Origin: Antrihabitans auranticaus
GTDB lineage: Bacteria > Actinomycetota > Actinomycetes > Mycobacteriales > Mycobacteriaceae
Direction: 5' to 3'
DNA: 64,000 nt
NCBI RefSeq assembly: GCF_016481275.1
Contig: NZ_JAEMNW010000003.1
Location: 766,437 to 830,436, forward strand
The notes under the pieces were generated by a model that was given only the letters and a program-made list of their open reading frames with translations, made no database searches and was not told the DNA's origin. The position numbers and the translations under genes are program-made. How positions within the stretch are numbered: the first letter of the stretch is position 1; each line of letters begins with the position of its first letter. Of this stretch, positions 1 through 7,951 are shown one piece after another.

Positions 1-79
1 CGAGCTTGGCTGTCATGGCCTCCGCAGCAGCGGCGTAGTCCGCGGAGTTCGGGTCGAGGGTTGTTCGCAGAATGCTCAC
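1..79 (-). CDS. Acyl-CoA carboxylase beta subunit, N-terminal fragment (cut by window edge)
   Basis: Only the first 26 codons are inside the window; the gene runs off the left edge. The peptide begins VSILRTTLDPNSADYAAA, which resembles the N-terminus of biotin-dependent acyl-CoA carboxylase beta (carboxyltransferase) subunits, where a leucine/arginine stretch is followed by LDP and an alanine-rich helix. The GTG start overlaps the TGA of the upstream acyl-CoA dehydrogenase (GTGA), so the two are translationally coupled. In M. tuberculosis, accD2 (Rv0974c) follows fadE13 (Rv0975c) in the same order. The identification rests on a short peptide plus context. Confidence 0.65.
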   Translation of the reverse strand, partial: MSILRTTLDPNSADYAAAAEAMTAKL

Positions 80-1221
80 TGGTACCCCAACAGTTTCGAG
101 GCCAGCATTGTCATGATTTCGTCTGTGCCGCCGCCGATTCCGATGATCCGGAAGTCGCGGTAGATGCGCTCGACCTCGGATTCCCGCATGTAGCCCATAC
201 CGCCGAAAAGCTGGACGGCTTCGTTGACCACCCAGGCGCCGTTCTCGACGGCAGTGTTCTTGGCGAAGCACACCTCGGTGATGAGGTTGGTCTCGCCCGC
301 TTCGGCTCGCTCGACCAGCGCACGGGTGTAGACACGCGCGACGTCCACCTTGCGCTGCATCTCCGCGAGCTTCATCTGGACGTGCTGGCGGCTGATCAGT
401 GGCCGGCCGAAGGTCTGCCGGTCGCGGCACCACGCCACGGCGAGGTCGAGTGCGCGCTGTGCGTGCCCGTACGCGAGCACCGCCAGCCCGATGCGTTCCG
501 ACATGAATGCCGCTGCGATCTGGGCGAACCCGCTGTTCTCGGCTCCGACGAGGTTCTCGACCGGGACACGGACGTCGACGTAGGACAGCTCGGCGGTGTC
601 GGACGCGAGCCAGCCCATCTTGTCGAGCTTGCGCGAGACCGTGAAGCCGGGAGTGTTCTTGTCGACGACAAGCAGTGAGACGCCGCCTGCGCCAGGGCCG
701 CCGGTCCGTACGGCAGTGGTTACGAAGTCGGCGCGCACACCGGAGGTGATGAAGGTCTTCGAGCCGTTGACGATGTAGTGGTCACCGTCGCGCTTGGCCG
801 TCGTCGTGATGTTGTTGACGTCCGAACCGCCGCCGGGCTCGGTGATCGCGAGCGAGCCGATCATGTCGCCTGCGAGCGTCGGCTTTACATAGCGGTCGAT
901 GAGATCCTGATTGCCCGACGCGATGATGTGCGGAACAGCGATCGCACAGGTGAACAGCGATGCCCAGAGGCCACCGGAGACTCCGGCGTAGAGAGCCTCT
1001 TCGACGAGCGTGCACTCGTCGACGCGTGTGCCACCCGAGCCGCCGACCGATTCCGGGAAGGCAAGCCCGAGCAGGCCCAGCTGACCGGCCTTCTTGTGCA
1101 GTTCGCGTGGCAGTTCGCCTTCGCGCTCCCACTGATCGAGGTCGGGAAGAATCTCGCGTTCGACGAATCCGCGAACGGTGGCGCGCAGCGCTTTCCGCTC
1201 GTCATCTGTCCAAATGCTCAA
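76..1221 (-). CDS. Acyl-CoA dehydrogenase (FadE13-like)
   Basis: A 381-residue flavoprotein of normal family length that would introduce a 2,3 double bond into an acyl-CoA, passing electrons to ETF. The three-part fold is visible: helical N-terminus, a beta domain with ITEPGGGSD and KTFITSG, and a C-terminal helical domain with RQTFG and VQLFGGMGY. The usual catalytic Glu motif near the C-terminus (EGT) reads GGGTDEIM, so the base must lie elsewhere, as in some long- or branched-chain members; I did not find its replacement. The TTG start overlaps the TGA of the AtuA-like gene, with AGGAG upstream. Order and length match FadE13 of mycobacteria. The likely substrate is a branched or isoprenoid acyl-CoA, by context only. 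Confidence 0.92.
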   Translation of the reverse strand: MSIWTDDERKALRATVRGFVEREILPDLDQWEREGELPRELHKKAGQLGLLGLAFPESVGGSGGTRVDECTLVEEALYAGVSGGLWASLFTCAIAVPHIIASGNQDLIDRYVKPTLAGDMIGSLAITEPGGGSDVNNITTTAKRDGDHYIVNGSKTFITSGVRADFVTTAVRTGGPGAGGVSLLVVDKNTPGFTVSRKLDKMGWLASDTAELSYVDVRVPVENLVGAENSGFAQIAAAFMSERIGLAVLAYGHAQRALDLAVAWCRDRQTFGRPLISRQHVQMKLAEMQRKVDVARVYTRALVERAEAGETNLITEVCFAKNTAVENGAWVVNEAVQLFGGMGYMRESEVERIYRDFRIIGIGGGTDEIMTMLASKLLGYQ

Positions 1222-2933
1222 GGGAGTAGCTCCTCTGGAATTTCGATGAACCGGGACCGCAGCCACTCCGCGAGTCCCTTTGCCTGTGGATCGAATCGGG
1301 CTTGGTATGCCACGCCCTTGCCGAGCAGTCCTTCGATGACGAAGTTGATCGCCCGAAGGTTGGGCAGAACGTGCCGCTGCACCGTGAGCGGCGCAGCCTC
1401 CGGCAGTAGCCGTTGCAGCTCGTCGGTGGTCAATGTGTTGACGAGCCAACGCCATTGGTCGTCGGTTCGTACCCAGACGCCGATGTTCGCGTTGCCACCC
1501 TTGTCCCCGCTGCGAGCGAGGGCGATCGTGCCCAGAGGTACCCGGCGGGTTGCACCAGCCGGCAGAGGTTCCGGTAGTTCCGGCTCGTCGACGGCTGCCA
1601 ACGGCAGGGTCTCCGACGCCGGTGCGATGTCGAGTCGACTGCCGTCGGCGAGCGCTGCAATGTGCGGCACCTTGTCGGCGTCGACGTAACCGGCGGTGAA
1701 GATCCCGTACGGCGAACCGTTGCCGGGCAACGACGTGAAGCTGCACCCCGGGTAGCTCGCGAGTGCCAACTCGACGGCGACGCTCGAGAACGACCGTCCG
1801 ACCTTGTTCGGGTCCGAATCGCGGACCACGCAGCGCAGCAGCGCGCTGGCCTGCTCCTCGGTCTCGGCGTCCGGTCGATCCAAACGCGCCAGCGTCCAAT
1901 CGATTTCGGCCGGACGCACGGTGAGCCACGATTCGAGCTGCTTCTGCGCCAGCTCGGCCTTGGCCTCGATGTCGAGGCCGGTGAGGATGAACTCCATCTC
2001 GTTGCGGAAACCGCCGAGCGTGTTCAGGGAGACCTTCAACTGCGGGGGCGGCGCTTCGCCGACGACCCCGCTGATCAGTACGCGGTCTGTGCCGTCCGAG
2101 CTGAGCGCGATCGTGTCCAGGCGGGTCGTCACGTCGGGTCCGGCGTAGCGGGCGCTCTGAATCTCGTACATCAGCTGCGCCTCGACAGTGTCGACAGTGA
2201 CTGCGCCGCCGGTGTTCTCGTGCTTGGTGATGACGCTGGAACCGTCCCGGCGGATCTCCGCGATCGGAAATCCGGGTCGGGTGAGGTCGGCGATCTCTGT
2301 GAAGAAGGAGTAGTTGCCGCCGGTCGCCTGGGTGCTGCACTCGATGACGTGGCCTGCGACGACAGCACCGGCTAGCTCGTTGTAATCGGTTCGTCCCCAA
2401 CCGAAATGGGCGGCGGCAGGACCGACGATCACCGACGCATCGGTGACACGTCCGGTCACGACGACGTCCGCGCCGGCATTGAGGCACTCCACGATTCCCC
2501 ACGCGCCGAGGTAGGCGTTGGCCGCCAGCGGGGTACCCAGGTTGAATTCGGCAGCGCGCGCGGAGATGTTGTCGCCCTCGACGTGTGCGATCTTTGCGGT
2601 GACTCCGAGCTTCTCGGCAACCTCGCGCAGCTTGGTCGCCAAGCCGGCGGGATTGAGGCCGCCCGCATTGACGACGACTTGAACGTTGCGGTCGAGCGCG
2701 AGTCCCAGGCAATCTTCCATCTGGCGCACAAAGGTTTTGGCGTAGCCGAGGTTGGGGTCCTTCATGAGGTCGCGACCGAGGATGAGCATTGTGAGCTCGG
2801 CGAGGTAGTCGCCGGTCAGGACATCGAGTTCCCCACCTTCGAGCATCTCGCGGACCGCGCTGATGCGGTCGCCGTAGAAACCGGAACAGTTGCCGATCCG
2901 GATCACGTTCGGATCGGTTGCAAGTGCCGTCAT
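1218..2933 (-). CDS. AtuA-like protein (DUF1446), acyclic terpene utilization family
   Basis: A 571-residue protein whose N-terminal half (IRIGNCSGFYGDR, GDYLAELTM, VVNAGGLNP) is typical of the AtuA/DUF1446 family. AtuA is needed for citronellol/geraniol degradation in Pseudomonas, but its reaction is unknown. The C-terminal part (RSGDKGGNANIGVW) is the small domain usually fused or encoded next to it. The ATG start overlaps the TGA of the upstream DinB-like gene and its own stop overlaps the dehydrogenase start, so translation is coupled on both sides. Rv0976c in M. tuberculosis holds the same position before fadE13. A role in branched-acyl or terpenoid catabolism is inferred from the neighbours. 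Confidence 0.88.
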   Translation of the reverse strand: MTALATDPNVIRIGNCSGFYGDRISAVREMLEGGELDVLTGDYLAELTMLILGRDLMKDPNLGYAKTFVRQMEDCLGLALDRNVQVVVNAGGLNPAGLATKLREVAEKLGVTAKIAHVEGDNISARAAEFNLGTPLAANAYLGAWGIVECLNAGADVVVTGRVTDASVIVGPAAAHFGWGRTDYNELAGAVVAGHVIECSTQATGGNYSFFTEIADLTRPGFPIAEIRRDGSSVITKHENTGGAVTVDTVEAQLMYEIQSARYAGPDVTTRLDTIALSSDGTDRVLISGVVGEAPPPQLKVSLNTLGGFRNEMEFILTGLDIEAKAELAQKQLESWLTVRPAEIDWTLARLDRPDAETEEQASALLRCVVRDSDPNKVGRSFSSVAVELALASYPGCSFTSLPGNGSPYGIFTAGYVDADKVPHIAALADGSRLDIAPASETLPLAAVDEPELPEPLPAGATRRVPLGTIALARSGDKGGNANIGVWVRTDDQWRWLVNTLTTDELQRLLPEAAPLTVQRHVLPNLRAINFVIEGLLGKGVAYQARFDPQAKGLAEWLRSRFIEIPEELLP

Positions 2934-3736
2934 GAGTTCAGTGCTCCCGCGAACTGTCCCGGGGTGCGGCCCGTTCCGGGCGCTCCCGCGAACGATTGAG
3001 CGATGGTGAGCCAGTGCTGGGCGTCGGGACCGACGGCCTTCACGGCGAGGTCGTCGAGATGTCGTCGTTGCGTGACGAGAAGCGCGAAATCGAGCGCCGG
3101 ACCGGCCACCCGTTGCGTGGCGTCGTCGGGCCCCCAGGTCCACACCGACCCGTCCGGGGCTTCGAGTTCGACGCGGAACTCCTCGCTCGGCGGTGGCTGC
3201 TGGTGGACGCCGTAGGCGAAGTTACGGGCCCGGATGCCGATGTGGGCGACATGCTTGATGCGCGCGGTCGGCGTGCGGGTCACACCGAGGGTGTCGGCAA
3301 CGTCCTGGCCGTGTGCCCACGTCTCCATGATTCGGGCGGTGGCCATCGAGCCCGCTGCCATCGGCGGACCGAACCAGTCGAGTTTGCGGCCCGGTGCGAC
3401 GGCGCAGAGGGCTTCGAGAATCTGCGCTCGACCCGAGCGCCAGCGTGCGAGAAGAACGTCGGCCGGAAGGCCGGCGAGCTCTTCTGCGCCCTCGTCGACG
3501 AACGTCGTCGGCTTGGTCCACGCCTCCTTGACGACCTCGGCAAACGCGACCGGATCATTGGCCGACAGGGTCGCAACCGCGTCCGTCCAGAGCAGGTGCG
3601 CGATCTGATGCGCGATCGTCCAACCGTCCGCGGGAGTGAGCGTCGCCCACCGGTCCGCAGGTAGATCGGCAACCAGCCGATCGAGGTCATCGCCTTCCGC
3701 TGCGAGGTCGTCGAGTATCGGTCCGAGCTCCGCCAC
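2930..3736 (-). CDS. TIGR03084-type DinB-fold metal-binding protein (mycothiol-dependent enzyme family)
   Basis: A 268-residue protein of the DinB/MDMPI superfamily. The N-terminal four-helix bundle carries metal-ligand histidines in IAHQIAHLLW and METWAHGQDVADTLG, the usual three-His arrangement. The C-terminal region after about residue 185 is the extra domain of this subfamily. I chose the GTG at 3736 because GGGAGAAG lies just upstream; longer in-frame versions lack a site. It is the first gene of the operon with the AtuA-like protein, the acyl-CoA dehydrogenase and the carboxylase. Members are thought to be thiol transferases or isomerases using mycothiol; the substrate here is unknown. 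Confidence 0.8.
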   Translation of the reverse strand: MAELGPILDDLAAEGDDLDRLVADLPADRWATLTPADGWTIAHQIAHLLWTDAVATLSANDPVAFAEVVKEAWTKPTTFVDEGAEELAGLPADVLLARWRSGRAQILEALCAVAPGRKLDWFGPPMAAGSMATARIMETWAHGQDVADTLGVTRTPTARIKHVAHIGIRARNFAYGVHQQPPPSEEFRVELEAPDGSVWTWGPDDATQRVAGPALDFALLVTQRRHLDDLAVKAVGPDAQHWLTIAQSFAGAPGTGRTPGQFAGALNS

Positions 3737-3791
3737 AGTGCTTCTCCCTACGTCGTTGGCGACGAGTCTCGCACCGGTTCGAGAAAAAAGC

Positions 3792-3805
3792 AATCATGCG
3801 TGCTT
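3792..3805 (-). promoter_or_regulatory. Possible operator in AT-rich promoter region of the catabolic operon
   Basis: About 55 bases upstream of the GTG start of the operon, the minus strand reads AAGCACGCATGATT, a 14-base imperfect palindrome (10 of 14 positions symmetrical) in an unusually AT-rich patch that includes TATATATTTAAC. This is the size and place of a TetR-type operator over a promoter. No regulator gene adjoins it. The call is pattern only. Confidence 0.25.
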
Positions 3806-3825
3806 GTTAAATATATACGAGCCCG

Positions 3826-3884
3826 CCGAGTGTGCATCTGCTGTCGCATCGCCCGAGTGGAGGCGGCGAAAGGTGCACACTCGG
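3826..3884. terminator. Long inverted repeat between the SDR gene and the catabolic operon
   Basis: CCGAGTGTGCA at 3826-3836 is matched exactly by TGCACACTCGG at 3874-3884, giving an 11-base-pair stem with a 37-base loop. It lies just downstream of the SDR stop codon (3903, reading left), so it probably ends that transcript before the catabolic operon promoter. There is no T-run, so factor-independent termination is uncertain. Confidence 0.5.
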
Positions 3885-3902
3885 GGGGTCGAAAGGCCCG
3901 AG

Positions 3903-4640
3903 TCAGGTCTTGGTGGGTATCTGAGTGACGGTCCCGCCGTCCATCACGAACTCGGACCCCGTCGCAAACGACGACTCGTCGCTGGCCAGGAAAAGGACGA
4001 ACGACGCAACCTCGTCGGGCAGGCCGGGTCGTCCCAGCGGTATGGGAATCAGGTCGGCAGGCATCGCGTCGGTGGCGGGCGTGCTGATCCGGCCCGGGTG
4101 CAACGAGTTGACCCGAATCCCGTGTGGCGCGAGCTCCAACGCGACGGATTTCGTCAATCCACGAAGCCCCCACTTCGAGGCCACGTAGCCGTGCGCCCAC
4201 GGCGTTCCGCGCAGTCCCTCGATGGACGACGTGTTGATGATCGAGCCACCGCCGGCGGCGATCATGGCGTCTGCGGCCGCGCGCATGCCGAGGAACGCGC
4301 CCGTGAGGTTGACGTCGAGCATCTGTTGCCACTGTTCGGTCTTATAGCGCTGCAGTTGACCGCCGTTGAAGATGCCGGCGTTGTTGAAAAGCACGTCGAG
4401 TTTGCCGAACTCGGCAACCGTGAACTCGACCGCACTGCGCCAGTCCGCGTCGCTCGTCACGTCGAGGTGCACGTATCGCGCCGCATCGCCGAGTTCGTCG
4501 GCGAGCGCGCTCCCCTCGTCGTCGAGCAGATCGCCGATGACGACCTTCGCACCTTCGGCAACCAGCATGCGCGCACTGGCGCCACCGATATTGCGTGCGC
4601 CCCCGCTGATCAGGGCGACCTTTCCAGCAACGCGTCCCAT
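3903..4640 (-). CDS. Short-chain dehydrogenase/reductase (3-alpha-hydroxysteroid dehydrogenase type)
   Basis: A classical 245-residue SDR. The NAD(P) glycine motif is SGGARNIGG at about residues 11-19, with NNAG at about 85, the catalytic Ser in NTSS and the Tyr-Lys pair in YVASK. IRVNSLHPG and the C-terminal SEFVMDGG are typical. I chose the ATG at 4640 (MGRVAGKV) because it places the glycine motif at the normal distance from the N-terminus; the in-frame extension begins with unrelated sequence. It is divergent from the DapB-like dehydrogenase, 71 bases apart. Steroid- or alcohol-type substrates are plausible but not shown by the sequence. Confidence 0.88.
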   Translation of the reverse strand: MGRVAGKVALISGGARNIGGASARMLVAEGAKVVIGDLLDDEGSALADELGDAARYVHLDVTSDADWRSAVEFTVAEFGKLDVLFNNAGIFNGGQLQRYKTEQWQQMLDVNLTGAFLGMRAAADAMIAAGGGSIINTSSIEGLRGTPWAHGYVASKWGLRGLTKSVALELAPHGIRVNSLHPGRISTPATDAMPADLIPIPLGRPGLPDEVASFVLFLASDESSFATGSEFVMDGGTVTQIPTKT

Positions 4641-4711
4641 GCCGGACAAGTTAACATCGATTTCGAGAAAGTAGAACACGTTACAAATTCCGCAGACTTG
4701 AAGGATTTCTC

Positions 4712-5803
4712 ATGACGATTCGTGTCGCCCAGGTCGCGACCGGCAATGCCGGCAGATTGACCCTGCGTCAGCTCATCGACGACGACCGGTTCGAGCTGGT
4801 TGCGGTCAGCGTCTCGAACGCGGAAAAGGTCGGCAGGGATGCCGGCGAATTGGCGGGGTTGGACGTGCACACGGGAATCGCGGCGGTCGGTGACCTCGAC
4901 CAACTCATCGCCGCACAGCCGGAATGTGTCGTCTACTGCGCGATGGGCGACACCAGGCCGGTCGAGGCGACCAAGGATGTGCGCAAGATCCTCGAGGCCG
5001 GCATCGACGTGGTCGGCTCCGCGCCGGGCACCCTGCAGTTTCCCTGGGGCACGATGCCCGAGAAGGTCATTGCGAAGGTCGAGGCCGCTGCCCAGGCCGG
5101 CGGGTCCACGATCTTTATCACGGGCGTCGATCCGGGCTTCGCGAGCGACCTGATTCCGCTCGCGCTCGCCAGCACGTGCCAGCGGATCGAGCAGATCAAG
5201 TGTTACGAGATCGCCGACTACGCGACCTATGACGGCGCCGAAGTGATGTTCGATCTGATGGGCTTCGGTAAGCCGATCACCGACACTCCGCTGCTGTTCC
5301 TGCCCGGAGTTCTGGGCTTCGCCTGGGGCACTGCGATCCGGATGATCGCAGCGGGTCTGGGGGTCGAGGTCGACGAACTTGTCGAGCACTGGGAAGCCGA
5401 ACCCGCGCCGGAGTCCTACGACATCGGTGCCGGACGGATCGAGAAGGGCACTATCGCGGCGTTGAAATTCTCCATATCCGGCATGGTTGCCGGCCACCCC
5501 GCGATCGTCGTCGAACATGTCACCCGAACCCGCGACGACCTTCGTCCGGACTGGGCACGGCCGGCCGCGGGTGGCGGGTCCTACCGGGTGGAGATCACCG
5601 GCGAACCCAACTTTCTCGTCGATATCGTCCCGAGCAGTGCGCACGGCGACCACAACCACGCGTCGATCGTCGCAGCGTGCGGCCGGATCGTGAACGCTAT
5701 CCCCGACGTCCGGGCAGCAAAACCGGGTATCCGGACCACTCTGGATCTGCCGTTGCCGACCGGTCACGGGCTACGCCCCTGTGCGCGGTTGAGGAATCCG
5801 TAG
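4712..5803 (+). CDS. DapB-like NAD(P)-binding dehydrogenase with repeat-derived C-terminal tail
   Basis: A 363-residue protein of the dihydrodipicolinate-reductase-like family that includes 2,4-diaminopentanoate dehydrogenase. The N-terminal Rossmann segment (VAQVATGNAGRLTLRQL) is followed by the conserved GSAPGTLQFPWG and ITGVDPGFASDLIPL stretches. The substrate is unknown; amine or steroid-like roles have been proposed for actinobacterial relatives. The last 11 codons or so and the stop codon (5768-5803) lie inside a dispersed hairpin repeat that also occurs, without coding, at 55268-55338. The native stop therefore seems lost, and the tail GLRPCARLRNP comes from the repeat. AAGGATTTCTC before the ATG is a modest ribosome site. 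Confidence 0.82.
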   Translation: MTIRVAQVATGNAGRLTLRQLIDDDRFELVAVSVSNAEKVGRDAGELAGLDVHTGIAAVGDLDQLIAAQPECVVYCAMGDTRPVEATKDVRKILEAGIDVVGSAPGTLQFPWGTMPEKVIAKVEAAAQAGGSTIFITGVDPGFASDLIPLALASTCQRIEQIKCYEIADYATYDGAEVMFDLMGFGKPITDTPLLFLPGVLGFAWGTAIRMIAAGLGVEVDELVEHWEAEPAPESYDIGAGRIEKGTIAALKFSISGMVAGHPAIVVEHVTRTRDDLRPDWARPAAGGGSYRVEITGEPNFLVDIVPSSAHGDHNHASIVAACGRIVNAIPDVRAAKPGIRTTLDLPLPTGHGLRPCARLRNP

Positions 5804-5834
5804 ACTCGCCAACCGCGCGCCGGGTAGTTACGCC
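5768..5834 (+). repeat. Dispersed hairpin repeat, family 1, copy A
   Basis: GCGCGGTTG at 5783-5791 pairs with CAACCGCGC at 5810-5818. The outer flanks read GGGCTACGCCCCTGT and GGGTAGTTACGCCC. Copy B at 55268-55338 lies in the opposite orientation and shares CCCCTGTGCGCGGTTG, TAGACTC and CCAACCGCGC. The repeat sits where two convergent genes meet and would act as a terminator for both. It overlaps the 3' end of the DapB-like gene. Confidence 0.75.
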
Positions 5835-6367
5835 CTTTCCGGTATCGCGCACGCCATCCCATCGGCCATGCCGGTGGGCCGAACGCCGAGCGCTTGATTG
5901 AGCCGTGCACGCTGGTTCTCCCAGGCGACTGTTGCCGCAAGCTCGGCGAGCTGGCCGCGCGTCATGTGCGCAAGCAAATCCGTTCGCAGACCCTCGAGGT
6001 CGACCGCTGGGGTGGCAGTCATAGCTTCGGCGAAACCGATGACCAGTTTCTCTAGATCCGAGTACGCATCACTCGTCATGTACTTGGGCAGGTCGACGAT
6101 CTGTTGTTCGGTTACCCCGCTGGACTTCGCGAGCGCGGACCCGATATCGAGGCAGAACTCGCAGTTCACCAGACCAGCGGTCTTGAGCTCAGCTAGTTCC
6201 TTGAGCTTCGGGTCGAGACGATTGCTGAAGAGCAGTGCTGTCTCGTAGAACATCGTGGCGAGGAGCACGAACGGCCGACGGACCAGCCAGCCCATCAGAT
6301 CTGTCCGGTTCCTGTTCGCGCTGCCGAGAACGCGGAGGTAGCTCCACATGCGCTTGATGGCTCTCAT
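5828..6367 (-). CDS. Carboxymuconolactone decarboxylase-family protein (AhpD-like CxxC)
   Basis: A 179-residue all-helical protein with the redox motif CEFC at about residues 69-72, within LVNCEFCLDIGS. AhpD relatives carry a proton-relay His four residues after the second Cys (as in CIDIH); here that position is Gly, so peroxidase chemistry may be altered. The ATG overlaps the TGA of the upstream membrane protein. This is the last gene of an operon led by an ECF sigma factor, an arrangement common for oxidative-stress or organic-peroxide responses. That role is inferred from the family and context. Confidence 0.82.
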   Translation of the reverse strand: MRAIKRMWSYLRVLGSANRNRTDLMGWLVRRPFVLLATMFYETALLFSNRLDPKLKELAELKTAGLVNCEFCLDIGSALAKSSGVTEQQIVDLPKYMTSDAYSDLEKLVIGFAEAMTATPAVDLEGLRTDLLAHMTRGQLAELAATVAWENQRARLNQALGVRPTGMADGMACAIPERA

Positions 6368-6804
6368 TCGGTTTCCCCTTCGGTTGTGACGCGTGCGTTG
6401 ACGAATACGATGGCGAGCGGCACCAGCACTGCAGCCAGTAGTACAAAGAAATTGACCCAGTTGACGGTGTCGCTGAGGGACTCCGCGGGATGGCCCGCGT
6501 GGAAGACGAAGTGCGGAATCGCGAACGCGAGCAGTCCCGCGGCGGCGATTGCCACGATCAGGCGCTCACCCCACAACGCGGCGAGGAGCGCGATCACGCC
6601 TGTCGCCAGGAAACCTGATCCCGCGTCGCTGGCCAGGTGCTCGTTGAACGGTGGTTCTGCCGCGACGAGCATCGGACCGAATCCAGGGAAGGAGCGGTAC
6701 CAGTGCTCCGGATTCACGACTGCCCAGGTTCCCGTGACCAGTTGGGGGACGGCCAATCCCGCAAGGACCCAGCGCGACCACTCGGGTGCCGACGACGTCT
6801 TCAT
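6364..6804 (-). CDS. Small membrane protein, four predicted helices
   Basis: A 146-residue hydrophobic protein. Candidate membrane segments are about residues 12-30, 62-78, 80-100 and 115-135. It resembles short unnamed actinobacterial membrane proteins that sit beside CMD-family genes. I recognise no catalytic motif. The ATG at 6804 lies two bases after the TAG of the upstream gene and its own stop overlaps the next start (ATGA), so it belongs to the sigma-factor operon. Confidence 0.7.
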   Translation of the reverse strand: MKTSSAPEWSRWVLAGLAVPQLVTGTWAVVNPEHWYRSFPGFGPMLVAAEPPFNEHLASDAGSGFLATGVIALLAALWGERLIVAIAAAGLLAFAIPHFVFHAGHPAESLSDTVNWVNFFVLLAAVLVPLAIVFVNARVTTEGETE

Positions 6805-6806
6805 GC

Positions 6807-7394
6807 CTACTCTTCCCGGCGGTCGCGCCTCCCGTAACGCCATGCGAGCCACCATGTGACCAAGAGCGCAATTGCGAACGCACCCTCCGCAAGATGCAGC
6901 ACCGCGCCGAGCGCGAACTCGGTGACCTCGTGTGCGCCGTTGGCCGCGAGCAGGATGCCGAACGGTGCGCCGATTGCGACTGCGACCGGCAACCAGCGTG
7001 CTCGGTACGCACCTGCCAGGACGGCAAGTCCAGCGGCGACGAATGCGATTCCGCCTTCGAAGACCACGTGCGGGTTGTAGGGCTCGCCCAGTTGCGACGC
7101 CAGCCACTCGCCCATGAAGACGTTGCTGAGCCCGTGCCAGAAGAGCAGCAGTCCCAGCGCCGCAGCTGCCATCTGGACCGGCAGCCAACGTCGCCGGCGA
7201 GCGGCGCTGACCTGGTCGGCGACCTTGCGGAACGTCGATTCCGGCGGCGAGACGCGCATCGCGGTCGCGAGCCACAGCACGGTCGGATCGGTCCCCGGCT
7301 CAGCGTGGCCGTGCAGTGCGGCGGTGATTTCCGCGTCCAGCAGTTCAGCGGCTCGGGCGTCTTCGGGATCGAGTCGGTCGAGGTCGTCAGTCAT
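6807..7394 (-). CDS. Membrane protein following ECF sigma factor, candidate anti-sigma factor
   Basis: A 195-residue protein. Residues 1-70 are soluble, acidic and helical, followed by an RRRR stretch and about four membrane segments from residue 74 onward. Its start lies inside the sigma-factor gene (8-base overlap), the usual position for a cognate anti-sigma factor. A cytosolic N-terminal domain before membrane helices also fits that role. It lacks the HxxxCxxC zinc motif of ZAS anti-sigma factors, so the assignment rests on position and topology. Confidence 0.6.
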   Translation of the reverse strand: MTDDLDRLDPEDARAAELLDAEITAALHGHAEPGTDPTVLWLATAMRVSPPESTFRKVADQVSAARRRRWLPVQMAAAALGLLLFWHGLSNVFMGEWLASQLGEPYNPHVVFEGGIAFVAAGLAVLAGAYRARWLPVAVAIGAPFGILLAANGAHEVTEFALGAVLHLAEGAFAIALLVTWWLAWRYGRRDRREE

Positions 7395-7881
7395 GTGCCG
7401 TCACCTCCCGCAACTTTCCGACGGCTCGGTACACGAGCATCCGGGCTGCCGTCGCCGAGATCCCCATCGCCGAACCGATTTGTTCCGACGAAAGCTCCGC
7501 GCCGAATCGAAGGGCGACAGCCTCGCGCTCGCGCGGTGACAACAGACCGAGATTTCGCCGCAGGACGTCGGTGCCGTCGAGGCGAAGCGCCCAGCTTTCG
7601 GGGTCGCCCTCCGGGTCGATGCCTTCGACGACCGCGTCCTCGACGGGGACCTCGCGGCCGCGCTTTCGCCACCAGTCGGCGAGTTCGTGACGTGCGATCC
7701 CGACCAGCCAGCCGCCGATCGTCCCGCGACCGGCATCGAACCGGTCCCAGGAACGGATCGCCTCTGCGAACACCTCGCTGGTCACATCCTCCGCGTCGGT
7801 GTCGGAAGGCAGCCGCGTACGCACGTAACGCCAGATGGGCGCCACATGTTCGCGGTAGACCTCGCCGAAGCCCTCTGCCAT
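7387..7881 (-). CDS. ECF-family RNA polymerase sigma factor
   Basis: A 164-residue two-domain sigma factor. Region 2 covers about residues 5-70 (VYREHVAPIWRYV, DAEDVTSEVFAEA) and region 4 about 105-160 (LSPREREAVALRFG, SSEQIGSAMGIS). Length and layout are those of group IV (ECF) factors. The ATG at 7881 has a strong purine-rich site (AAGAAGGGGGGA) upstream. It leads an operon with a candidate anti-sigma protein, another membrane protein and a CMD protein, so it probably autoregulates and responds to redox or envelope stress. The 70-base gap to the divergent gene at 7952 must hold its promoter; I could not assign a clear motif. Confidence 0.9.
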   Translation of the reverse strand: MAEGFGEVYREHVAPIWRYVRTRLPSDTDAEDVTSEVFAEAIRSWDRFDAGRGTIGGWLVGIARHELADWWRKRGREVPVEDAVVEGIDPEGDPESWALRLDGTDVLRRNLGLLSPREREAVALRFGAELSSEQIGSAMGISATAARMLVYRAVGKLREVTAHD

Positions 7882-7951
7882 GTCCCCCCTTCTTCCCCGC
7901 CGGACAGTCTGCCGTAACGCTAGATCAGCAAAAGAGTGGTTCAGTGGAGTC

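Noticed and set aside
4610..5767. 385-residue minus-strand frame opposite the DapB-like gene
   Set aside because: Antisense shadow; the plus-strand gene has a clear Rossmann fold.
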